Shown here in pieces: positions 43,101 to 56,400 of a stretch of DNA of 64,000 nt. The position numbers and the translations under genes were made by a program. Positions within the stretch are counted from its first letter, which is position 1. The number at the start of each line of letters is the position of its first letter. Origin of the DNA: Zerene cesonia (lineage: Eukaryota > Arthropoda > Insecta > Lepidoptera > Pieridae); assembly GCF_012273895.1 (NCBI RefSeq), contig NC_052121.1, positions 9,713,475 through 9,777,474 on the forward strand, in the 5' to 3' direction. The notes under the pieces were generated by a model. It ran no database searches. It was not told the DNA's origin and saw only the letters and a program-made list of their open reading frames with translations.

Positions 43101-46100
43101 TAAAAAATTAATTATTGCAAAATTAAATGAATATTGCACCAATTATCAATATCCTGACGATGATCTAATAATTACTTAATTTATTAACAATCACAGGAAA
43201 AGAACTTCTTTCATAAAGTATCAACGAAGATATCACAACCGAACATTTTTATACTGAACAATCGATGGGACGCGTCCGCCTCCGAACCTGAATATTTAGA
43301 TCAGGTAAATATTCATAATTATATCATTTTAAATGCCATACCTAAATATTATAACATATGTTGTAATATACACTCTTTCTTTAATGTGTATTTTGCTATA
43401 GGATTCGTACTGCTTTTTCATTCACTACAATGAATAAACATCTTCATGCCACTGAGATTCGAGTATGATAATCTAATAATTAACTTTCAACATTTTCCCC
43501 TTCAAATTTTTGTTCCATTTCTTCTATAGTAAACCTTAGTTATAAAAATATCCGGGTGTTGGCAGTATTTAACTCGATTTTTTTTATCCTGTCCCATCTA
43601 GATTATCGTTAAGTTATCATAGAGCTTCAAATCGTATGTTATATATGTTCCAAGCTACCGGTCAATGTATTATTGTTTAAAAAATATATATATTATAACG
43701 AGACGCTCGTCCCGGCTCCGCCTGGATATCAAGATTCCTGTTTTATCCCAAGAGAGCATTTAATTGGGATAAAAAGTATCTTATCAACCAAATCAGCTCA
43801 TACCTGTATGTATACCAATTTTCATCAAAATCTGTTACGTAGTTTCATCGTGATTGACGGACGAACATAGAAACAAACGAAACTTTCACATTTATAATAT
43901 TAGTGTGATATAGTGTGATAAATAAAATACAAAAAAAAAAAGCTTGATTACATATTTTTTTTGGTTCCGTAGGTCCGCAGCCAGCACGCAAACCGCTGCG
44001 TGGACTTCCTGTCGCGCGAGCTGCGCGTGTGCACGCCCAAGGAGGCTGAGGAGCGCATCTTCTTCATCTCGGCCAAGGAGGCGCTGCTCACGCGCATGCG
44101 CGAACGGGAGAAGCCGGTGTCGTGTGAGTCGATAGAGATGGGACGATTCGATTTATAATGAAATAAATATATATTATAGTATAGATATTTATTAGGGTCA
44201 CAATGTTTAAGTTATATTGGAATCGTGCGTAGTTAAGAATGAAATAATGTTTAAGTTGTACATTCTCAAAAAAAATATGTGTTTAAATAATTTGAGAAAA
44301 CCTTGATATAGTTAACAAAGCATCTTTGACATTATTTATAGACACTAAATTGGATAACTCGAAAAAAAATCCCTGTTGTGTTTCCTAGATGACATGTTTC
44401 TGATTCAAGTGTCATTTGTAAAATTATTGTACAGTCAGCAGTTAAACAATTTAATTCACCAGAAATTGTTTATAAAGAGGCTTACTATGAATATCATGCA
44501 GGATGAATGAAAGCAGTGTTGGCTCAGTGGTAATTAACTTTGACTTAAAATTGACAAGTCGGGGATTTGAGACCAGGCGAGCGTGCAGGAAATAAGTTGA
44601 TTTTTCAATTTATCTAAGCACGAAACCAGCATGTCCGAGAATCAAAAGTTCATCGACATGCGACATCTGCCGACCCGCACTTGACCAGAGTGGTAGATTC
44701 TGGTCTGAACCCTCATGGAAGGCCCGTGTTCCAGCAGTGGGAACATTTGTGGGGTGATGATGATGAGCAGCGTGATATTGTCGTCCACAGCGCCGATCCT
44801 CGCGGACGNNNNNNNNNNNNNNNNNNNNNNNNNNNNNNNNNNNNNNNNNNNNNNNNNNNNNNNNNNNNNNNNNNNNNNNNNNNNNNNNNNNNNNNNNNNN
44901 NNNNNNNNNNNNNNNNNNNNNNNNNNNNNNNNNNNNNNNNNNNNNNNNNNNNNNNNNNNNNNNNNNNNNNNNNNNNNNNNNNNNNNNNNNNNNNNNNNNN
45001 NNNNNNNNNNNNNNNNNNNNNNNNNNNNNNNNNNNNNNNNNNNNNNNGGGGGGTAGTGGTTACATACAGGGTATCCCGCGTGTATGCTTAGCTCGACCAC
45101 GTTAGCGCGCGGGGGGGAGGATTGTCTTAATTAGCATGTACTGTATAAACAAACGGTTCACCTAATTACTCTTCAAAGATTCTACTTTTCTCATTTGCGA
45201 ACACTAATTAATAATACGACAAATTCTAAAAAAAAGTTTTAATCTCTAACCAGCCTTTGTTAACATTGTAAATCTTAAGATTTTATTAAACTGTCAAAAA
45301 CTGTCAATCTATAGTTTCATATTAAAATTAAAGAAAATAAACTAGAAAAATTCACAAAAATAACATTACTATAAATGTCATAGTAACGAGACAGGTTGAA
45401 CTTTTTGGTTTATGTAAAAATTTGGCATAGGCACATTTATTCTATCGTATGTATGACGCCATCAGATTATTTTTATCGTTTTGATATATTTTCTCTCAAA
45501 ATGCGATATTTTTTTTTCAGTAGACAGGGGAACAAATTAAAGAATCTGTGTTTTTCCACCATGGTCTTATAAAAAATGACATATTGTCAATTGCAGATAT
45601 ACAATACAGCGTGCGACATGAAAGCCTCGAAAGTGGAGAAGCAGAGGATATTGCAGGAGCAACTGTCGTCCATAGAGGAGCAGCTAACTTCCATCACGCG
45701 ACAGATGAAGGACAAGATTGGGAGGATGGTTGAGAGTGTTGAACATAAGGTGAGATGTTTTTGCTCGATCATCGTTAATTGGATCTGTTTAAAAAAAATG
45801 AAAATCATAAGTATTATACCTTTTCAATGCGGAGAGAGGAAAAATAACACCTGAAATTTTTTTTGCAAAAATACTGACTAAAGGTAAACAAAGAACCTTC
45901 CAACATTGTACATTTCAAGTTTCTTATTTTTTCACTAATTTTATTTTTTAAATAAATCTTATATAACTGTCCGAAATACAAGTAGCATACACGCGTTCCA
46001 CCATCCCAAAAGCCCGCTCACCTCCCCCCGTCCGGGCCGCAGGTGTCGCTCACGCTCAGCCAAGAGATCCGGCGGCTGTCGGCGCTGGTGGACGAGTACG

Positions 46101-48730
46101 ACACGCCGTTCCGCACGGAGCGCGGCGCGCTGGAGCAGTACAAGCGCGCGCTGCACCGCCACGTGGAGGCGGGGCTCGGCTCGCGGCTCAAGAAGCGCCT
46201 CTCCGCCGACATCGGCCACGAGATGGACGAGGCGCAGAAGGAGATGGCGGGTGAGTGATCTATGCGGGTATATGCGGGTATGAGACCAGTCGAGCTCTAG
46301 TGTATTTGTTGTATGGGAGTGATCGAAGGCAACGTTTGTTTGTATAGAAAAGCTTATAAACAATTTGTATTTTCCAGACGAAATAGCTTGCGAATTGTTG
46401 TCGTTATAACAAATTGACCACATTAAAAAATTTATTATTACTTTTTATTTCATTTATAACTATATTTTCAGATCGCATGTATAACATCCTTCCCATACAC
46501 AAAAGAGCCGCCGCCGCAAGCGTCATCGTGCCGCATCAACAACCTTTTGAGGTATTACTTTATTCATGATTTAGTTATTTTCCATTCCTAATTATAAGGG
46601 ACATTTATTATAGTATTATCTTTTTTTTGATCTAGTAAATTATGTTGTTTCTACAATACCTTGTTATAATTCTTTTTTTTGTATTTCCCATTTCCAGGTG
46701 CTATACCGTCTGAACTGCGACAACCTGTGCGCCGACTTCCAGGAGGACCTCAGCTTCCGCTTCTCGTACGGCATCACGGCGCTCATACAGCGCTTCCAGG
46801 GCAAGAACACGAATAAGATAGCGCTTAAAAATCCGCCGCAGTACACGCCCGTGAGTTTAAAATTAAATGAAATAAAAGGACATTAATCAATTCGCACGAA
46901 AAATGTTTACACAGTGGTGTTATTTGTAAAACATGATCTTCACAATGCGTCAGTCACAGCTGGCATGCGAATGGTAAAAAAAAATTTTTTTTTTTTACAG
47001 TTTAGGTTGGCAGGATTCATTTATTAACTTTAAATTCAGCCTTTTCACGGAATAAAAGATGATTTTATGGATATATAGTAGTTGGCAGCTTTAACTGTTT
47101 AATTGTAATTTTGTTAAGTAAAAAAGAAATTGTTTTGGTAGGTATATCTTATCTTATTGTGTACTTTATGTTTAGAAAAACACATATTCACATTTTTCAC
47201 ATTTGTGGAAAAGTCAATAACAACTTTTATTTTAATGGCATCGTGACCAAGAATTCCCCTCATCCAAGAACACAAAAACCCTCACATACTGGTTTCTCAA
47301 ATTAGTGTTTCGCGGGTGTCCCCAGATCCCGCCCACCATAGGCCCGCCCGCGGTCGCAGAGGTGCAGCGCGTGAGCAACGGCGGCGTCGGCGTGGGCCCA
47401 CTCAGCGCGGAGGAGTGGGGCATGGTCTCCAAGTTCGCGCTCTCGGCGTTAACCTCGCAGGGCACCATGGGTGGCCTCCTACTGTCCGGTTTGGTGAGAT
47501 GTCTATTTTTAACCGACTTAAGAAAAAAGAGGAATTTGAATTCGATTGTAATTGTATATATATTTATTTGGTTTTTTGCCTAAGTATTTTCGACTGGACG
47601 ATCCGATTTAGATTTTTTTTTGTGCTATCCACTACCCCACTGGGTGGGCACTAAAGTTTGGTCTATCTAACGCATCGCAGCTGCTGAAGACGGTGGGGTG
47701 GCGCGTGGTGGTGGCGACGGGCGTGGTGTACGGCGCGCTGTACGCGTACGAGCGGCTCACGTGGACGGCGCACGCGCAGGAGCGCGTCTTCAAGCGGCAG
47801 TACGTCGCGCACGCCGGCAAGAAGCTGCGCCTCATCGTCGACCTCACCTCGGCCAACTGCAGCCACCAGGTGCAGCAGTGAGTACCGGCGCAATTCGATA
47901 AATACATGCTCAACGGAAATTTGGAATTTCCCCCCCCCCCCCTTCTTAGGTTTCGTCTGCCTGCAAAACACTTCATGTGATGGAAGAAATTTGTGCGATT
48001 TCAACTGTGTCAGGTGTACAGAGTACAGAGAATCTTCATATTGTAGTATTCACGTATATTGTGTTATATTAAACCAGCGTTTTACCCGCGTAGTCGAATC
48101 AAATTCACATGGGAATGAAATGTTAAACCATTGCAAAGCATATCACTCTCTAGCCTACAAATTATCCCCATATACAAAAATCGTACCATAAAACTGCTCT
48201 ATTGCTACTTGAAAGCAAGACAAACATACAAATGAAAACACCTTCGCTATTATAATATTAGGAAGGATAAAACATAATCATCGCAATCCCAAGTTCCAGG
48301 TATCTCTATACACAAATAGTTTCGAAAAAGTCCCGAAAACTTTTCCACTTAACCATACATTTGTCCACATTTCAATACTTTATTTACCTGTTTAATTATG
48401 ATTAATAATTATTTAGCAAACTCGTTCTTTCTGAAGGTTTGTCCACTCGCACCTCTGCCCACACTATCCATACTTATTTAGACTCACACCTACCGACCCA
48501 CGCTTCACCCAACTACTTCCACCCCCAGGGAACTGTCGACTTTGTTCGCGAGGCTGTGCCGTCTGATCGACGAGGCCACCACGGAAATGGACTCCGAGCT
48601 GATGGAGGTCCGCGACGCGATCAAGATGCTGGACGACGCGTCCACGTCGGCCAAGAAGCTGCGCAACAAGGCCAACTACCTGTGCCACGAGCTGGAACTC
48701 TTTGATGACGCGTTCTTGAAGCCCAATTAG
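40188..48730 (+). CDS. Marf: Mitofusin (mitochondrial assembly regulatory factor), exon 7 mostly in gap
   Basis: Dynamin-type GTPase of the outer mitochondrial membrane that tethers and fuses mitochondria. Exons: 40188-40389, 41478-41604, 42236-42398, 42701-42931, 43197-43304, 43973-44123, 44791-(gap), 45597-45749, 46043-46250, 46472-46551, 46698-46850, 47326-47493, 47681-47877 and 48529-48730. Start MAAYVNRSISMMAGDG as in fly Marf. GTPase motifs: P-loop GRTSNGKST (109-117), Thr135/136 in GHTTN (G2), DSPG (204-207, G3) and NNRWD (262-266, G4). Exon 8 and exon 14 are the coiled-coil heptad regions HR1 and HR2. Exons 12-13 hold the paired membrane segment (GTMGGLLLSG...KTVGWRVVVATG). It ends DDAFLKPN. 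Visible codons total about 714; exon 7, which starts S-PILAD before the N run, should supply most of the remainder expected for the family. Confidence 0.97.
41876..41926. repeat. Perfect 24-bp inverted repeat with 3-base loop (Marf intron 2)
   Basis: 41876-41899 is the exact reverse complement of 41903-41926; the loop is ACC. The arm begins TAACTTATTTGTGTTAG. No other copy in the window. Confidence 0.9.
43685..43912 (-). mobile_element. Helitron-like repeat, reverse (Marf intron 5)
   Basis: GCTCGTCCCGGCTCCGCC at the left and CACATTTATAATATTAGTG at the right are the two ends of the family in reverse. The terminal CTAG has decayed. Confidence 0.45.
44512..44766 (+). mobile_element. tRNA-derived SINE, second copy, next to Marf exon 7
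   Basis: Same family as 9174-9470: TTGGCTCAGTGGTAA head, GCAGGAAATAAGTTGATTTT, then CATCTGCCGACCCGCAC and CCAGCAGTGGGAACAT, with a GATGATGATGA tail. Box B is mutated (GGATTTGAGACC), so it is older. It ends about 24 bases before the exon 7 boundary at 44791. Confidence 0.8.
44809..45047. other. Assembly gap (239 N) over Marf exon 7
   Basis: 239 N. Exon 7 enters it after 18 visible bases, so this gap hides coding sequence with frame 1 in and frame 0 out. Confidence 0.95.
48060..48265 (-). mobile_element. Helitron-like repeat, reverse (Marf intron 13)
   Basis: AGCGTTTTACCCGCGTAG and CACATGGGAATG at left, CTTCGCTATTATAATATTAGG at right; the terminal ACTAG is missing. Confidence 0.4.
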
Positions 48731-48840
48731 ATTATTGGTGAGTATTTTAGCTTTATAAAGGAGCCACTACAGAGTTTCTTGCCGGCTCATCTGAAAGAAA
48801 GAAAGAAAGAAAATACTTTTAATCACAAATACAACAACTT

Positions 48841-48872
48841 NNNNNNNNNNNNNNNNNNNNNNNNNNNNNNNN
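48841..48872. other. Assembly gap (32 N)
   Basis: Short N run next to a T tract, probably an unresolved homopolymer or simple repeat. Confidence 0.9.
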
Positions 48873-49419
48873 TTTTTTTTTACAATCTTTCAAAAATTTC
48901 CTATTTATAAAGCATTTCAATGCTATAAAACTAAAAATTAAAGTCTTATTAATGTTCAAGTTTGAGTTTATGAGAGAAATGATAGGCTTAGCGCAGGTGA
49001 TTCGAGTTAGATTAATTGTGTGTAATGGACATCTAAGTAAGCTTAATTATTTAGGTTAATTATGACGCGCATAGCCTAGTCGTAGATAAATATAAGCTGA
49101 TCTGTAAATCACAATATATCAGTACGAATTTGAACATCAACTAGGTTTTATATCTTACAGTAACTCTACCACTACAATTGATATGCGTACAAATCTACTT
49201 AGCCGGAAAAAACGTATGAATATATTAGCTTAATTAGGCTATGGGTGAGTATATGAAAATGTTGAAGCCCACTGGAACACACAGGAAACCTTACAACTAC
49301 GTATAAAAATAGAGTACCACTTAATGGGCGGCCTTATCACGTCTTAGTGAGCTCTTCCAGGTTTATGTGGCGAATATAATACTTGGATCCATGCGCAATT
49401 GAATCAAAATGTTCCTTAA

Positions 49420-49588
49420 TCTACACTAATACTATAAAGAGGAAAACTTTGTTTGTTTGGTTGTAATGAATAGGCTCAAAAACTACTGGACCGATTTTAA
49501 AAATTCTTTCACCATTCGAAAGCTACATTATCCACGAGTAACATAGACTATATATGTACCACGGGCGAAGCCGGGGCGAACAGCTAGT
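49420..49588 (+). mobile_element. Helitron-like repeat ending CAGCTAGT
   Basis: CTACACTAATACTATAAAGAG start, ACTACTGGACCGATTTTAAA middle, ACGGGCGAAGCCGGGGCGAA then CAGCTAGT end. Same subfamily as 59643-59801. Confidence 0.6.
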
Positions 49589-49755
49589 TATTTATAAAAT
49601 ACTTACAATAGTTGTTCAGTATATAAGCGATGTTCACTCTTTCGATTTCGAATATTTTTTTCGATGACGATTATTTCCATTAAAGGTATACTTGCATGAT
49701 AAAACAATTATTCGCATTAGTGCAATTAAGTTATTTCAAAATCCATCCATTTCAG

Positions 49756-52700
49756 TTGGACATCGAGGCTGCAAGTGAAACTACGCATTTCGCTGTACAT
49801 CGAGCACTGGTATGCCGAGCGTCGCCACGGGGTATTATAGTATCATTGTTGTCTTGTTTGTCTGTTGCGCGGTTACGCGAAAATGGCTCTAACATTCGTA
49901 TGACGTTAGCTTGTTTTTAAGAGTTTTTAGTAACATCCCTGTCATTTGGGATAGAATTTTAAATAATTGGTTAATTCGTCGTCCTCTGGTCAGCAAAATT
50001 TATTCCGATTACACGTCGGAGAAATCTAAGGATATCGAGTTTAGAATATAAAATTCACATTTATCTCTAAGGTTAAGAGAATGACGTCACCACAAGGTGA
50101 CGTCATTGTAATCTGGATATTATAGAAAGTGTCGTATGTCTATGGTAAGATGTTATACTTTTTTTAGTTCATTTTAAACTAGTCGAATGTTACAGCTATT
50201 TAAGTGTACCACCACATAATTAAAAAACCGATGGAAAAAGAACGTCAAAAGGTTTTTCTTTACAATCTTAAGTTTTCCTAAAAGAGTGTTTGAATTTTAA
50301 ATCAAATGAAATTGTTTTTAGCTTGACATAAATTGATAATATATGTATATTTCAAATTTCTCTGTGATAGTTACATTTTCATGTTTAATAAATTATACGA
50401 AAAACGCTTACGGAAATGTCTAGAAATAAAGTGTTTTAAAATTGCAAGGAATATGAAAATGAAATTTCGAAACGATTGCTTGTTTGTTTGTTGGATTAGT
50501 AAGTTGTCGGTAGTGGCGGAGAAGATAATACAATTTAAATATCGAATTATATCAGTGTTCAAATATGCGGGTATCACACACACAGTGGTGTGGGGTGTAC
50601 AGTGTGCAAATTACGTTGATATTATAATTGATTGTTAGTCGGTGTCACATGTGCGGGCGTAGTTCTTAAATATCGGCTAGTGCTTTTGAAGGGAATGCAG
50701 AAAGGAAGAGAGGTGGGGGGGGATTAAGATCGCTTGTTGAATTAGCAAATTGAGGCATATGTCTCTGAATATCACTTAATTTTGTGGAGTTCGTAAATAT
50801 AGTTATCGAATCGAAACAATGGTTTCGATGTGAAAGCACAACGTAAAACGACTTCTTAAAGTTAAGTGGTGTTTGGGTATTTACTCAATACACTTAAAAA
50901 AATTATTTGTACTTGAGTAGTGAGAGTAATTATTGCTTTATTTTTTTTTTCCAACCCCCCAACTCTACAGTGTCGGTGAATACCGGGAATGAATTAATGA
51001 ATTAGTAAACGCTGCGCTCGTATTATGATCAGTGAGGACTCGTCAACATTGTATATTATTTATTCGATCGTAGGCAGGGGGCTGACGGTTGGTTTTGTTA
51101 GGTAATTTAATGCTGGATTGTAGTAAAATTATGAAACGTTTAGTATATGCAAGATAAAAGGAATTATTGTTTATTATAGTTGATTATGTCGCGGCGAGTA
51201 ATCGGTCTTAAATTAGTGTTGCTATTGCTTTAAGTTTACAATCGATATAAAGACAATAATATTTTTACTATTTGTGAATGCTTAATATAATTAGCCGCAA
51301 TCCCCCTACCTACTTTGTATAGTTTAATAAAGCCCGAATACTCAACTCGACGTTTACTCAAGTCCACACCGGAGATTGAGTTGAGTTCGGCGCTCTTTGT
51401 GTAAATTGTTGTTGTTATTTATGCCGCTTCGTAGTTGAATCAAGTGTTATGTTTGTTTTGTTGTGTAACTGTTTATACATTTTGTGTTGAAACGCACGGA
51501 CATTTTGTGGATCTGTTTAGTGTTACAAATAGCTTAGGGTTGCCGTTTGGAAAAATTCATTTGTTTTATTCGCGTGCAAAATAACGTTTCAATACCCGCA
51601 TGGAGGCATGGAGTTGACAACTCTCAAGTGACACGAAAATTTTTTTTTTTTTGTATTTTTGTCAACCGGTTAAATTTTATGTTAGTGACTATTTTACATA
51701 ATAATTACCGAACATTTAGTTGTTAGTCCATTGAACGATAAAAGAAAATATTACTCTCAGGTCTCAATTTTTTTTGTATGAATTTTATTTTACAATTAAT
51801 TTCCGTGCGTTTCTATATTTTGGTGCTAAGTACCACACGTGAGGTCACAGTATCTATCCTTTTGACAACATCCGCACTGCAGTAAAAGAAAGTTTTTATG
51901 TTAAAGTGCAATTTATTTCAGACCTCGCTCATTGTATATTATTATGAATTATAAACATCTTAATAAATGATACAATTGAACATTGTATTTAAATTTGTCT
52001 CGTTAAGCATGTTTATTATCTGTGCAAAAAACGAGTTACTAATGACAACACTATTTTTTATGTATTATAGGTATTATTGTCTAGATAGAAATAAATTTAG
52101 TTACCAAATTAGTTTCTTTTTTTTTGCGTATCTGTTGGCAAGTGACATTGACGTTGACAGCTATCAAAACCGAATAAATGCGTAGTTTTAAACCGAAGAG
52201 GAAACAAAAAGTAGGCGAAGTGAAATGCGTTTTTGAAAACGGCAATCTTGGTTTAAAAAACGTGATTAAACTGTACAAAAATATGATTATGTAATGCAAT
52301 AAAGATACTGTAAATGCACCGGAAATAATTCCCATAAAAAGGCTTATTTTACACAACCTATTAATATTCTGTGGTGACCAATAGGCAATAAGAATGGAAT
52401 TTATCGAAGAATTACGCGAAGAAATTGTTAATAAATTTATAAAATAATCATTGATGTTTGTAGCTCGGCACTAAGGTACTAAGTATCTAAATTGATGTAT
52501 TTGGAGATCAAAAGTCAATACAGTTTATTTTTCAAGGAAGTCGTACTATTTAACAAATAATTAAAAAGTATTAGCCATTAGCAGCTTCATTTTTTAACAC
52601 ATTGATGGTAGGTCTCGAAACGTCCAAATCATTTATTGTTTCTTAAATATACGAGGCCAACTTATGGCAACTTTTAATTACTCAAAAAAGCCGCAATGAT

Positions 52701-53454
52701 TTTAGGTCTAATTATTTTTCGTTACTTGGACGTATTTAAATATAGATGTTTTATTTAGGAGCGTTAGGTAAATCATTGCAATGGTACTACGTTATCGTAT
52801 ACAAAATATCTATTTAGTGATTTTTGTATTACCATCTAAATACGCTTTAACTACTTTTACATGACATTTAAAATGCATTTCATTTGAATCGGAATTGTCT
52901 TTTAAAATAACCTTTTTGCGTAATAAAATATTTATTGAAATTATCTGGCTACCACAAAATGGAACCAAAATTTAAAAAAAATGAACCTTTGTAAAATTGG
53001 ATATTTGTTTACATACCCAAAGCTGTGACTGACACATACTGATGTAACTTAGCCATATGATAGGCAAATTAGCTATTTTATGTAATTAGCAAACACATAG
53101 ATGAATTTCTTATGTAAATAAAAGATTATTGGTAAATAAATGTTTTATTCAAAATAACATAATATGGGTGTGTATTGAAAAACATGATACAATTCAAGTA
53201 CACACATACACACACACACACAAAAAGTAGAAAAAAATAATTATTCACAATGAGATCTTGAGAACTTTATTATTTTGATACACTTATTTACGTAAATTAT
53301 AATTAAAAAATAATCCCTGCTTAAAATAAGTATAAATAAACTTAACTACTTATAAATTAAAAACTAAAGCACCCTGCGAGGTCATGTATTCAACTTAGTT
53401 ATAATATATTAATTGTATAAAATGTATCGGCGTTTTTAATAAAATGCATGTTTG
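49756..53454. other. Non-coding interval between Marf and SAC3D1-like
   Basis: No supported gene. The left part may be Marf 3' UTR. Notable contents are the CRE-containing inverted repeat at 50080-50107 and a CA microsatellite at about 53203-53222. The right end is probably the SAC3D1-like 3' UTR. Confidence 0.6.
50080..50107. promoter_or_regulatory. Perfect 12-bp inverted repeat, each arm a full CRE (TGACGTCA)
   Basis: AATGACGTCACC, then ACAA, then GGTGACGTCATT. Each arm holds the palindromic CREB/ATF site TGACGTCA. It could be a double binding site for bZIP factors or, in RNA, a stem-loop in the Marf 3' UTR. Confidence 0.5.
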
Positions 53455-56400
53455 TTATGTTGCCGCGTTAAGAAAGTCTTCCAAGTCCATATTTATTATC
53501 TTAGAGCTGCATTTTGGTTGAAACTAAAAGAAAAATTTTCAATTTATAAGAAAATTGATACCTACATAAATAAATTTCAAAGTTTTTATCAAAAATAGAG
53601 CTGAGAATGGTTACAAGGCAAGGGGAATCCTTAAAAGACGATGATGATGATGATCAAGGGTATATAAAATAGACTGATACAGTATTTTTTTTATGTTAGA
53701 CTGGGCATCAAGCCGGTGGTTCACCTGATGGCAAGAGATCACTACTTCTGTACAACATTTGCAAGGTTTGAGCCTCTGCAAATGAGTTGATCATTTTCAA
53801 GGGATAATGGAAGGATTGAGGATGGGGAATAAATGAATGGTCTGGGAAGGGTGAGGCAGAGAAGACTGCATATGGTATTTCTATGAGTATTCTTTCACAA
53901 TAACAAATGCAAGAAAGCATTCCATTTACTATGATGGTTATGGGACTAATTCTGGGCACTGAAACTATCGTATTGTGATTTTGAAATAAAATACTTACAA
54001 TTTTAACGTCATTTTTAAACGCAGCCTTGTTAAAGCAAACTCCATCACCAACAGCAAGTCCGTAATGCTTACAACAGTCCATTGTTTCATCAACATTGTC
54101 AAACAACAACCACTGTTGTATCACTTTTATTGGTACCGTAAGTGTTTTGCTATTGTAAGCTGAGCAAAGGACTTGAAGACTCCGCCTGTAAAAGTTAAGT
54201 ATGAATAAAGAAATATGTATGATGTATGGCAAAGCATGTGCATGTATCATGCTTAAATTATACAAATTTTTGTGGTATTACTTATATCTGAGCTATATTT
54301 TTAAATTTATAGGTTTAATAAATGACCATAATACCTTTAAATAATTTAATAAGCCTGTACTACTTTCTATCAGGATTATCCAATGGATAAATCAATTCAT
54401 ATATTTATATGCATATTTTTCAATGAAGGATAAATATTGCTTTATATAAGATTGCTAACTTAACGTGGAAGAAGTTGTGGTCTTCAGCTAGTTAAACATA
54501 TAACTTACCTCTGTAATGAAGGTAGATATAAATAAAAGGCACACTGGGTTAAAGGACACAATTCCTGAGATAGTGTACACATTCTTATAAAATTATTTTT
54601 TAGATTTGCCGCTGCGATTTCATAGGACAATCTCAGTTGTGGTTTTCTGAAAAACACATTAAAATTTGTATACTTCCTACTACTATTATAAATGCGAAAT
54701 TCTGTAAGGATGTTTGTGTGTTTGTTGCTCTTTCACGCAAACACTACTAAACCAATTGCAATGAAATTTGGTATGTAGATAGTTGGACAACTGGAATAAC
54801 ATAGGCAACTTTTTGTCCCGATATTCCTACAAGATACGGACTTACGCGGGTAAACCGCGGGGCAGAGCTAGTAATAATATAAACCTGAAGAGTTTGTTTT
54901 TTTAAATATGCTTATCACAAAGAGTAATGGACACATTTGTAATTTTTTAAATCTTTATCAAAAAATTCACCATTGGATATGTTAGTGATCCCTGATCACT
55001 AATGTCTATGTTATAAGCAAGGCTAGCCACTGGGAGTCCAGTATGTTATAGGTAGCAAAAGTGACAAATAGTCTATATATATCAGAATAATATGTGCATA
55101 GGGAACAATTTGACTGTCTGTATGTCAATTGTTCAACAAAAACTAAGTCTTAGAAATGTTTAGTAAAAATAAAACACAACTCTACCTTTTTAAATATTGT
55201 GGTAAGTTTAAAAATCGTAACATTGGCTGTAGGTCGTCCAAATTGCACAATATATATAAACTTTCTATTAATTCCCTGTTACTTCTTATATGTTTCCCAT
55301 TCAAAGACAAAGACTCCAGACCCAATGTTGTGTTGTCTATATTAAAACTTTTATTCTGTCTGTCCGTTTCATCGCAGCAACTCAAAAACCACTTCATGCA
55401 TTCAAGAAGGTATTTGTTGTTTAACACTGGATCAAACTCATTTAATGATTTGTCTCTTAATCTGGAAAAATTTAACCAAAATGAACCTTCTCCAATGATC
55501 TATAATATAAAACAATTGTGGCACAAGACAAGATTTCAGTTAGCTATAAGACTTGAGTTTGGATCAAAATTTCAGCCTAATCTAGCAGCAAAATTGAACC
55601 ATACTCATTAGCTTATTGCTGGTTATCCTTAGACTGATATTTTAATATATATATTTAACAACCACATCTTGGCTCCACAAATCTGCAACTGCCTCAATAT
55701 TACCAGTATTTAAACATTCTATTATTCACCTTAAAGCAAAGAAAACATGAAACTGAATAATAGGTTCCAATAAGTCCATACACTGCTCTGGGGGCAACCT
55801 TTGTATAGTCATGTCTTGACGCACGGCTCTCAGTCGATCATTGAGGAAGTCATAAACAACAGTTAATGGCACATCCGATCGCTTTGATACTCTGCAAAGT
55901 AGTAGTCTATTATTAACTACTGAGAGAAAAATTAAGTAAATTTTTTGTATCAATTTCTATTGTTTTACATTATGAGAAAACACTAAAATGAATGATTTTT
56001 TAATTTACTTAATAATAGCTATGATAATTAGTATTGATAAAATAAAGTTGACAATAAGACAGCATTAAAAAAAAAGATAAGAAATATATACCAAGTAATA
56101 TATATATATATCTTACTCATGTAATAAATAATGCACAACTTTTCTTAATACATGAAAGGGTCGTAACAACTTTGGTACAGCCATATTGGAGTCTGCAGCA
56201 GATCTACTGTATGCTTTTATTAATTTATGTTCATTTCCAACCACTTCTAAGATATGTATTAATTTTTCTCGTTTTCGTCTGGAAAGTTTGTTAATAATAT
56301 ATTTGTAAAAAAAGATAATAATCGATTAAAGGCCTTACATTATATCACAAAATCAAGTAGTAAGGCAATGTTTTCATAGGAAAGTAAACATTTTATAAGT

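Larger units (their letters stand above)
48738..49755 (+). other. Possible 3' UTR intron of Marf
   Basis: Seven bases after the Marf stop there is a strong donor (TTG|GTGAGT, 48738), and CCATTTCAG at 49747-49755 is a good acceptor. The DNA after it (TTGGACATCGAGGCTGC) is less A+T-rich. Only transcript data can confirm. The interval also has a GAAA tract (48790-48812), a short gap and a Helitron-like element. Confidence 0.3.

Noticed and set aside
44681..45091. Frames spanning the 239-base gap as a separate gene
   Set aside because: They read through a SINE and the N run; the real coding content is Marf exon 7 starting at 44791.
45959..46423. Minus-strand ORFs opposite Marf exon 9 (and at 46018, 47632, 47663, 48464)
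   Set aside because: GC-rich antisense shadows of Marf exons with arginine/alanine-rich, unfamily-like translations.
55156..55611. 151-codon plus-strand ORF
   Set aside because: Antisense of SAC3D1-like exon 4, whose minus-strand frame has family motifs and correct splice sites.
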